DNA from: Pontederia crassipes
Lineage: Eukaryota > Streptophyta > Magnoliopsida > Commelinales > Pontederiaceae
Direction of reading: 5' to 3'
Assembly: GCA_030549335.1 (NCBI GenBank)
Contig: CM060194.1
Location: 74,064,077 to 74,128,076 of the forward strand
Length of the DNA stretch: 64,000 nucleotides
The notes beneath the pieces were generated by a model. It was not told where the DNA came from. It made no database searches and saw only the letters and a program-made list of their open reading frames with translations. Position numbers and translations under genes: made by a program. Shown one piece after another: positions 50,201 through 62,173 of the stretch. Each line of letters starts with the position of its first letter. The stretch's first letter is position 1.

Positions 50201-53200
50201 AGAAGAAAGCAATAAGAGTACATGATTCCGAGTTGCAAGATCCTTCGCGGAATATGCCAATTTAATCAAAAGTCTGATATCTTTGTCACTGAAAACGCCA
50301 TCCTAAATGATGATCAAAAAATAAAATTTCATATATAAAAGAACATTGAATCAAATTAAACACATAGTAAACACAGAAGATCAAGAAAAACATTTAGCAA
50401 ATAAAATCACATTCCATTACATTTCCAGCAGCATTAGGCACAAGTGAATCGCTAATATCCTTGAGGATAAGCAATGTCATGTGTTGAGCTTGACAAATAA
50501 CACCAGATGTGGATTTCGAAACATTAGGCAAGGCTTCATCCTTTTCATGTCGGTTGTCTAGATCAAAAGTCTCATCCTTAGAAAAAAGCTGAGCTAGGAC
50601 CTCAAAAAGTGGTTTTACAAGAGGAATCCTGCAAAAAAAAGCATGTTACGCCATACAGTGAATGTGTCAATTTCAGAAAAGAACACAATGATTTTTTATT
50701 TTTTATTTTTTGAGAAGGCAAAGGATGACAACCAGATTTTACTAAAAGAACACAAAGAACTGACCTGTTATCAACATTTTTCATTAACAAAAGGATATCA
50801 AGGATAGAAAAAAGGGCTGGCAATCTGTGTTCTTCATTACAAGGATCTTGGCAAAGGCTAAATTGGTTATGACTTGGATAGCTCTTCCTCGATTTTTTTC
50901 TGGAATCAATCTCAGGACCCTTTGCAAGAAGGAATTCAAGGTACCTCACCACAGTTGAGCAACTTACCTGCCAATATTACAAACCATATACAACACAACA
51001 TCAAAAACACTTCAAAATAATAGCCAGTTCAATCCATAATGCAAAAAAATCATGATATATAACAAATAGAATTAAATATAACATATGAACATGACAGTAA
51101 AATGACAGAGTAACTAGTAAGCTGCTGTCATATGAGGCATTAAGGAAATCAGTTAATAATTACTGCCGGGCCTACATGTTTTATATGGTTCTTTGCAACT
51201 ACTTGCATCAAGAGTAGTCTCCCAGACTGCATAAGATTTCATGAAATATCTTTCCCAAAAAGAGTACCCAAAGTTCAGATATGTGACACCATTCACAGCA
51301 CAGGTAACTGAGAAAGATGAGGAAAATGCAAGCAAACCATTATTATCTTCATTCAATCAACAACTTACAACTTTTCTAAATAAATAACAATAATGGACAC
51401 TTAATAAGCTTGCCATGTTCTGTTTCAATTTTCAACATTTAACATTTAGATAGCATAACGGAGTTTGGCTTTAAAATTGCAAATATGTTGTTGTAAGATG
51501 CCATAGCACCTTCACCACAATATGCAACTCCTCAAAAACACATATATGCCGCTTCAGTTACTACAAGTTTCGACACACCCTCCTCAGAAAAAAATTCTGG
51601 CAAAAAAATAAATTCATTAAATTAACAATACATCTCATTGGTGAATGCAAGTTTTTTTAATGGAAATGAAAGTCGCAATGCCACAATACAATGGAAAGAT
51701 GCATAGTCCATACTTGAGGCTATAAAAGACACAATTAGACAACTTACAGAATTAAATGCTTTATCAAGTTTTTATTCTGAAAAGAGATAGAACGCTACTA
51801 CTTTGCTAAATCACCTATTTTCAATGTATTTCTTATTACAAACAGACCATTTATACAAATAGTTTCTTAGTGGTACCATGCAAAGGTTTATAATAAGCTA
51901 TACATACATGACAAAATAGACAACCATAATAGTAAGAATAGACAGTGAATGATAGGGAAAAAATGAAGCATAACGCCAGGTACTTACATCTATTCTGAGA
52001 AAAGCCTCCCTAGCCGCATTTCGTATTTCCCCAATATCATTCCTACATAGACTGACAAGGTTCCCAAAAATCTCGTCCTGAAAGTGGTGGAAGCATAGTC
52101 AGTAAAAAAAGTGGTGAAAGCATAGAAGTACATGAATATCAAGATGTAAGGTCAATATTGCTAGTATTTGGCAAGACAAAATCAGCCAGAGACCACGATA
52201 ATCAATTCTGAAGATAAGATACCACTTGTATTATTATCAAGACAATGAACTGACTAAGAGAATAGTGGGTACCTTTTTTATTTGAGAAAAAGGATGACCA
52301 CCAGAGTTGTGGTTGTCATCCATTCGTGTCTATAAATATATGCGAAATGGATGTCATGTACAAAAAAGAGCTCTCAAGAAGAGAACGACAAAAAAGGAGA
52401 GATGTACAATATCTAGCCAAAAACCCACTCCCGAAAAAGAAAAGAGATATGGTGTACAATACTCTCAACTTGACATCATTCCCCACAAAAAATGACCATT
52501 CAGGCAAATGGCTCAGGTACTGGCCACAAAGGTTGCCCACCGTCGCACGCCAACACAGATGTTGCCTGGTGAATCTGCAGAGTGGCTGCCAAAATGTCTC
52601 CCGGGGTGGAGAATAGTGGGTACTTACAACCTACATGATCATACTCTCCATGATTGGTTATGTTATGCAGTTGTAGTAATTAACCCTTCATATCTTATAA
52701 ATACATTGATAGGTTCTAGATTTTTTTAAGCCTTTGTAAACTTTGCTTATCAACCTTGTCTTTGGAGTTTGGCTCACTCTATTGTCTATACAGACTGTTT
52801 TTATTACAGAGATATGTCCTCCCGAACGGACTAGTTTTTCTTTTTGAAACGAATCAGGCTACTTTTTTTTTAAACGAGAAATGACGACCAGCAAGGTGGT
52901 AGTCATCCAAGGTTTCATTAATTTTAAGGAATATTACTGAGAACTAATAGGAGCAAGTCTGGTAAAACCCAGCACACCAAAAAGACCATGCAAACAAAAA
53001 TTGACAACCCACACAATCAGCACATTTTCCACCCCCCAAAAATGGCCCTCGGAATCGGACTAGTTATTAGTTGTAATTGTGTTTATGAAAATAACAGCTA
53101 TCTTGGTTTCATTTTCATAGTCATATTAGCCTCTAGCATTAAGCCAGACAGAGCTTGAGCATCAGCCCATATGGGCCTCTCTCATATTGCTCATACCACT

Positions 53201-56200
53201 AACAGCTGGTGTTAGGCCATGTGTGACCTATCACAATAGCAAAAAAACAGGCCAGAGTCAGGTCAGAAGCCTGCAAACATTGTATTTTCACTGGCATGGC
53301 ATAACACTTTCAGGGTTCCTGAGCTATTTTGCTTTTAACATGACAGGAGAACATTTAAAAAGGAAGAATGAATAGCAGCATTAAGATTAAGTAACCTGAT
53401 TCTCAACCCTCAAGTTATTGTAGAAGGTTGGATTCAATGATTTCAGGACAGTTAAGCATGGTTTTACAACCACAGGGTCATCATGAGATAGGCCATCAAC
53501 CTGAACCGAGGAGAAAAAGAATAATAAAGTTATGTAAGCAATTGGAATTTAGCATAGAAAACAAAATTTTGAATAATTCGGGATCATCTATCATCAGAAA
53601 TGCACATCTCCTCCTTACTCTTAGAGCTCGAAGTAAACATTTCATAATGTCAACATCCACTTTTGTAGAGCTTGATACTGGAATGCATACCTGAAGCAAT
53701 ATTGACAACTTTGTGAAGAGTTTCTTAATAAAGAAAAAACATAGAAAGTCCTGACACGAGTCAACATAAAGAGAAAAACTACAAAGAGGTGAAAACTACA
53801 AGAGAAACCACAGTTTTTTTTAGCAGCATGCATTTCGAGAGCAAAAGTATTAATCTTCTTTGAGGAGAATGTTAAAAAAAAGAGACACCCAGCTGTGCAT
53901 TCAACATTTTAACAAGGGAAGAACATGTATGTCCATTGTCCCCTTACAGGATGGATGAAGCTAAATACCATGAATTAAGCCAATCCAAATTTCAAAAGAT
54001 AAAAAAAAAGAAAACCAGTAATGAAAGAGGACAGATGCGTGCTGTACTAGTTCCCACAAATTTAGGGGGAACTAGCCCCAGACATGTTAAACCTTCTTTT
54101 AAGTAATGTTAATATGTGCATGTGTTTGCAATCTAAGATGGGAAACCAAATCAGATAGTGATATTACTGAATTGAATATTATCCAACCTCCAAAATCAAG
54201 CATAATGTGGCAATCTCATTCATCGAGAGTTTTTGCACGAGTTGACCATGTCCAGTACATTGTATGTGCTTTTCTAGAAGGTCGAATAGCAGAGATTTTA
54301 CTCCCTCTATTTTAAGTAAGGCAGATCCCATTCCTTTGAGCAATGATAACACCGCCAGCTGGAAAAAATAAAATTGACTTTTTAGCATTCCGAATATATG
54401 ACTCCAAAAGTTGGTAAAAAACTAATCATGGTGTACTTTTTAAGAATTGGTATACTGATTCATGAAAGGAAATGAAGGTGAAGTGACAAACCTTGCCATG
54501 TGATGAAAACTTCAGTGCAGAAGTCAAAAGGAAAAACAATATTGCATCTTTTGCCGGTTGCTCAAACCTGGACACAATGGTAGGACTCAATAAGATCGAA
54601 ATCAACATCAACAAATGGAAAAAGAATTGCAAACACAACTGATCATTTCCAACCCGATTCAGTGAATTAAATTTTGGTTTAAAGCATTACCATGCCAACT
54701 GTGAAATTGTCCACTGAAAAAGGTTCCTCAACTCATATAGAATAGCTAGGGCATAACTTTGGCAAGTCAAAAGACAAAAAAAAAAAGAGCAGTGTGCAAT
54801 CAAGGTCATAGGAACAAAAAAAAGGTTTTTGTAGAGGGGAAAAAGGATGATTAACCAGAATCTTAATCATCCAGGATTTCCATTCCATCAGGACTAACAG
54901 TTGATTAGTATGTTGGCCGCTTAGCTTTGAGCACCCGAAAGGTAATATATAAATGAAAGCAATAGAGAAACAATCAAACAAGGATGTATAACAAAATTAC
55001 CACAATGCAACAAACTTTTGATCATGGTTTCATATTTTATGATGAACATCTCACAAATAAATATTACATTGTGAATATACCTTTTTTCTGGAATGTTTAT
55101 TAGTCATATGGAAAAACTAGTTTTGTAAAAGGGAATCAACTGTGTTTGGTTTACACGTGTGGATATTTTTTGGAAATCTACTTCATTGATAATATAATGT
55201 ACCTAGGAGATGCAACTGCACCAGTAAATTACTATATTACTAGTACCGGTGAAATTTAGCAATGCTTGCTGATTCAACCAGATAAATTGCGGCCAAAAAA
55301 TGCTGGAAGAAACTCCATTACAATTGCTCCATGAAACTAACTCAGATGCAACCTCAAAGCTTAACTAGATTTCTCCTCAAAATTATATTTCCTTTTTATC
55401 TCCTCAAAAAAAAAAGCTTAACTAGATTCTGGTTCCCTTTTTTCCTTGAGGGAAGAAAGTATGGTTGTCAAGTTGCGGCATCATCCATGTATGTATACTG
55501 TTGACAGTTAAATGTGCATGTACGATCTCTTCAATGAGAGCTATAGAGAAGAAATGTTATGTGAGGTGGTTACCCGAATACCCACAAAAGATAATATGTA
55601 GATTTTGGTTCATGTTTTACTCTTATATATTCTCCTGTGGTGCAACAAACAACAACAACAATAAAGCCTTATCCCACTAGGTGGCGTCGGCTACATGGAT
55701 CATACGACTCGTCGATCCATGCTCATGAGTTTCGACAGGGTTTTACGCTGGCTGTCGGGGCCTAACACAACCCTCCTTCTTTATCCGGGCTTGGGACCGG
55801 CTATAAAACATAGGCAGAGATTCGACATGGTATCAATTTAATAAATCAGATTAATATCACCCTACTTGCAATGAAATTTGAAACAAAATGCCTACATGTC
55901 AACTTCATTAAATGTAGTTAGCATTGCAAATGTGTTCTGAGAATCCTTCAAACGTGTAGCCACCCGCTTTCTTAATCTTGGCATTGGAACTCGTCTTTCC
56001 CTTTAAGGCTCTAAAATTACAAAAAAAAAATAATCACTTTCATTTTTTTTAGGTAAGAAGGATGACTGCGACAGAGGACACCCATCCAATTCGTACTAAT
56101 GATCGCATAAAAAAGTACGATTTGGTGCCCAAAAAGGACGAATCTAAGAGAAAAAAGTAACAAACATGAATAAAACATGAAACACCATTGAGTCCCCCAA

Positions 56201-59200
56201 AATTCTCAAAAGTTACATGATGCACTATGTTCTCCATGTAACACCATTGAATAACATTCAAATTACTGACACCAAAGAGATGAATTACCTTTCTATATTA
56301 TCATTTGGTGGAAATTTTTGAAACATAATATAACTAAATCATTTGTATTTGCTGATGCTTGTTTCACAACTTGTCATAGGAAAAGTTGAAATTGATAACA
56401 TATTATACAATAGAGTCTATGCATCAGACAAAATGTTCAAAAATGTACACACAAAAGATCTTCAAACTTCCGAACTTAATGTTTTTCAATTAGTGATAAG
56501 AATGTGCAATGAAAAATTGACAATTATGTTTCAAAATGATTTTCTTTCAAAGGTCATTATGTCTCGCAATGAAGAATCACAAGAAGATGAAAAGAGAAGA
56601 AAAGATGGTAACCTTTTATCAATATCGCTAGGAACCAGAAGATTCTCAGTAGAAGTACCCAAGATTGACACCAAAAATGAAGAAAGAAAATTCACATCAG
56701 AGCCAATCAGCTTCCTCTGGTGGACGAGTGTCTCCAAGAAATAACCAAAGGTAGGTGAAGATACAGAACGAGACAATATGGTGTCATTGCCTACAAATGC
56801 AGTTAACATGAAAATTGTCAGTTCAAAATCCAGATGTTATTATCATAAAAGAATATCTCAAGAAGACGAAAATAACCATTTTTCAGTCGAGAAACATCAA
56901 AGCGACACCAGAGTTTGTACAATGCTTCAACACAATCCACGGCAAACACTCGTATATCCTTCCAAGATTAAGTTCAAGCACCGTAGTAAGCAATAAATAT
57001 TAAGTATAAAAGAAAAGGTGGTTAGATATTAGTGTTTAGAAGCTAGATCAAATTATTCAATTTTTGGTGACAACCTTATTATGATTAGCAAGAGGAACAA
57101 GAAGCGAAGGAAACCCAAATAGAAGATGCAAATCACTGATTTCTTCCAAATTGTTCCTCTCTGATGATGTGTATACAGAACATAAAGTAGCAAATAAGTG
57201 CAAGCTCTCAATTTGAACTTCATCTGGGAAACCTGCAAATAAAATTATACTTACATATGGATATCCAAAAAAAAAAATACATTAGATAACCCGGACAAAT
57301 ACTGAAGGGTTGAATCAACATTCTTTTCATTCATTAGGCATAGTAAGCACATTCGCAATCCAAAGAGTCAACGGTCCATTTGGCAGGCAATTTATGAAAC
57401 CACAGTATGTCATGATTGCTCATGTGTGTGCATTTTTAGGGATAAAGTAATCATAAAAATTATAATACATAACTATATGCAGATAGCATGAGCTCAAATA
57501 CTGGGTTATCGAGAGTACAAAGGCCAGTTTTCTTTTAAAATACAATGTTAAGTCCAAACGGACTAACACACCAGCACAATATCATAGTGGCTTTTCCAAG
57601 TAGTAAATGTTTGTATTCGTTTTTCTACTAATAGAACCTCAAACTTCACTAGAAACATAAACAAGTCTAAACAACTTAAATTTAAAAAAAGAAGGATGAT
57701 TAAGCTTATGTTTTTTATTTAAAGTGTGTTTTTATTTAAACTAATAGAGCAAGATCTATTGGTGAATAATATACCGAAAGGTTTGGTTACTAATAGAGTG
57801 GAATGACGTCGTATGATCCATGTAGTCGACCCCACCTAGTGGGATAAGGCTTTGTTGTTGTTGTAATAGATTACAAATTAAAAACAAAAAATTTAAAACT
57901 GCTTGGTATGGATTGAAAGAAATCACAAACCTTCTTCTGCAATATACTTCAAGAGAAACTGAAAAGGAGCTCCAGAACAAGTAGTGACAAGAAAATCAAG
58001 ATGACTCTTAAAATAATTTCTAGAAGGTGATGTCACAAAGAAGAGAAACAGCTCTTGAAGAAAAGCTGTGTGTTCATTATCCTCCTGTACGAAAAAATTA
58101 CATACGATCACTAACTGTAAACCCATGTGATACTGCAAAGTTATTTAGTTCTTCAATAAGCATTGCAATTGTTCTGTTTTTTTAGAGGCGCAAAATGAAG
58201 TTTGAGCAAATAAATACCAATAAGCTCTGTTCTACGCTTTCACTGTATGCTTTTAGCAGGCTCCAAAAAATGGAAATCAGGATATTAGAATTCAGGACGT
58301 CAATATCAACATTAAATAGTAGCCTTCTAACCAAGTCAACAAAACATTTCCCAAGTTCACCCACAATGATCTGCAAGATGAGAATACAAAATTACACTCA
58401 AAATTTGATGTATCATATCAACAAAATATTCCAAAAACAGATCAGCAAAATAAACATGTTCAGGGAGGAAAGCATAACATGCATACCTCTTCAGCAAGAT
58501 CGTGGCCTCCTGAAACTTCCAGTCCATGCCATTCCTTCTTGAGAGTTGAAAAACAAGACTGAAGCAGCTTTAACAACCTAGATTCTAGAAATACGAAACA
58601 TAAACTAGGCAATATCAGGTTTTTATTATCATGGGAAAGAAAAGAATCTAACAAGTCTCCTAGAAAAAGAATCTAACAAAAGGCTTAGATAGAATAATAG
58701 ATATCTGAAAATTATCATTAATGCACCAAGCGTAAGGGAGACATCATATATAGTTTTAGACTATAATGTGTTTGCGCAGCAAAATCCTATCAAACTAAAA
58801 ATACCACAAATATGCTTAGAACAAGCTGTTGTCAATTCATGAGGTATGACTAAGCAGTCACTTGAAAGACTCAGTTTTATACATCTACTTTAAAGAGATG
58901 TATCATATTCCAACAACAACAACAACAACAAAGCCTTATCCCACTAGGTGGGGTCGGCTAAGATGTATCATATTCCAATAAAAAAAATTGCAAATACATG
59001 TAGATGGTTAAGGAGTGAAGATCTATGTGTTATAGATCAAAATAAGATCTCAAACGGATTGTACATTAATTCACCTTGATTGTGTTTAATTGATGCTTGC
59101 AGAATTACGAAGAGAAACAAACTCTTAGATCTCTTATTGTCATTGCTGCATTCAATCAACCACGGCAAATGCTCTTGAGGGTTTGCCATCAACGTTTCTG

Positions 59201-62120
59201 CCAGAGCCTCAATTGTACTAATGTTGATGGAAATGGCATAATCAGGTTCAAGATTCTGCATGATCATACATTTTACACTTACAAATGCATAAATTCATGC
59301 AAAGATAACAAGGCAAAATTTTCCATGAAGTATCAGATCATGCACAATTATCACATACCCTACTACAGTATTACTACCAAGCATGAGAGTGTTTTTGAGG
59401 GAAAAAAAAAAGAGAGAAAGTGCAAATATGTTAAGGAACTTCACATACAAGTAGATGTGTAACAACAACAACAACAAAGCCTTATCCCACTAGGTGGGGT
59501 CGGCTAATACAAGTAGATGTGTAAATCAAGGAAAAAGAGATGGACAATGGAACTTTAGAAAGGGAAGTCGGGTTGCAAATGCTTTACTCACAACTATTCA
59601 AACAACCCATTGGGAGGAGACAAGCAGGTTTCGGTATTTAACACTAGTTTAATTGGAACCAGGAGGAAGAGCTGAGGATGAAGGAAGATTGACGTAACCA
59701 AAGGCTGCATTTGGCATGTGGAACAAGCAGTGGAAACGACTCTGGTTATGATGAGTTCTACCAAATGATAAGACAGGCAGGGAGAGAAGCAACTAGAACT
59801 TGACTTATCCACAACATTGCCAAATTAATCATCTCAAATTCATCATGTCCTTAAAGATGGAGAAGAAATAAGGTTAATTATCTCAATGATAGTCATACCT
59901 TTATTTCACCATTTTGATCATAGGCAATGCAACTTCCAAAATAAAAGGGCCATTTCACTTGCTTAACAAGTTCCAAAGCCTTCAAGTTCATTCTCCATGT
60001 CTAGAAAGTATCAAAAGAGAAAGTTGTTCATTACACATTATAAAATGAATTTGACAATATCTTATGGATTATATTAGAATGGACCAAACCTTTGGAAAAA
60101 CAAGAAGCAAAGGGAATATTATGCCAGCAATTTCTCTTGAGTAGCCCTTGCTCTGTAATTGAAACTTCAATACCATATGTTCGAGGCATGATATAGCAAG
60201 ATTCGAAGCTTGTAATTTGTTAAACAAATCTGCATACATACAATGATGCTTGAAAATGTCCATCATACTTCCTCAAGAAAAAAGCCATAAATGAATATAT
60301 AGAGAAATCAAACATCAAATTCCTTTAAAACCAAACAACAATAGAATAAAGCTTGCTTCATACTTGACATATTTCGAGAAAATATTACACACTCCAGAAA
60401 AATAGACAATAGTTGGCAATACTCACTTTTATTGATTACATCTGAACACCTGGAGAGTATATCATGATACATTTTAAGAAGACAAGGTGGATTAATTAAC
60501 TCTTCAAGTCTGTCTATGGAGAAAGCTGCCTGAACAACAGTCAGATCTTCATCATGCAGAGCACGGATTATTGCATCCTTAACGTTCAGAAGCATCTATA
60601 AAATATTTTGGACAAGAATAGTAATAAAGTCATCAGCTTATAAAAGATAACTAATAAGATAAGATACAGAATAATCAAGTAAGCAAATAGTAGTGGCAAC
60701 GACGGAAGGCAAATAGACAGTGAGAGCAAGAACCTGTGGATCAATTGACGTTGCCTTCAGCGATTCAGGTGACGCTATACTTAATAGAGAAGAACAACGA
60801 ACTGCAGCCTGAAAAACAGTGTGCATGGAATCTTAAAATCTAAGAAACACAGAAATGAAAAAGAAAAAAACAAGCACATGCAACAAAGAAATAGGATTCT
60901 AAAAATACAAGGCAATTATCGGATCTCTCAAAGCAAAAGAACAATTGCAAAACAATGAGATATAAGGACGCATAAAAAAGTTTATACCTTCGGATGCTCG
61001 AGGGATAACCATGATTTTGAATTGGATATCTCAAAAGACATATCATAAGCTCCAACAAGAGTCCCAGAAAGTGTTTCCAAGATGGACTGTTTTTCCTTTT
61101 GGTCCATTTTTTGGTTCTACTTGAAGAACAACAATGAAAAAAAATATATAACAGCACAAGAATCAGGTTCAACAAAAGAAAATCTCCAACAGAAAAAAGA
61201 GAAGCAAAACATACCTCGAGAAATTTGTGAAACTCCATGCGTAGTTCACTTGGATAGTGCTTATTGATTGTCTCTAGAATTTTCTTTGCCCTCTTGCCTA
61301 ATATAAAAGATTTAGTCACACGTGTCAAACTTGAAGATCCAGTAAATGATGGTTTGTGTATAAATAAAAAAAAAACTGTTAGCAAAGTAGGGCAACTCTG
61401 GAAATGTCCTCATATAACAGTCTCTAATATAAAAATTCCATCCAAGCATATTTTAATTAAATATCAAGTTACCAAACAATGCTTTTCAAGTTGGTATTTA
61501 TCAAAACCAAGGTAGTAAAAAACGCGAGTCAACTCATAAAATCGTACAATTCTACGAGTTCACCCCGGTGAAACGTGTTCATTTCCAGCTAGAATCGTGT
61601 TCTGGCGAGTCGCAGTAGAATCGCATTCTGATGCACAGAAACGGTGGAATCACGTTCCACTTTTTCCCCCTCCCGCTCATTCGTCCACGTGAGAACGCCA
61701 CTGCCTTTTTTCTCCCAAATCGCAAAGCCCTAAAATCCTTTTTTGTCCGCTACTCTCTCTCTCGCCACCATGACATCGCTGCTGGCATTCGCTTCCGCAA
61801 CCCCCCTTTCTTGCACTGTTCGCCGCCTACAGCCCCGCCCCTGCTCATGCTGCTGCTGCTCGTCATTGTTCACCCCTGCTCATGCTGTTGCAGCTTGGCA
61901 TTGTTTGCCCCTAATTGTACTGCTGCTTCTCGGCGTTGTTCGCTCCTGCTTGTGCTGTTGCTGCTCGGCATTGTTTGCCCCTGCTCCTGCTGTGCTTGGC
62001 ATTATTCGCCCCTGCATGTGCTGCTGCTGCTCGGCATTGTTCGCCCCTGCTACTGCTGCTCGGCATTGTTCGCCCCTGCAGCCACCGTTGACTCATTCAC
62101 TTTCTTCCGCTTCTGCTGCC

Positions 62121-62173
<53 letters not shown>

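Noticed and set aside
54691-54713. A 23-base microexon of UTP10 (WTISQLAW) between AG and GT signals
   Set aside because: Its length breaks the phase. Exons 56613-56790 and 54492-54567 join directly in frame across an AG|G arginine codon.
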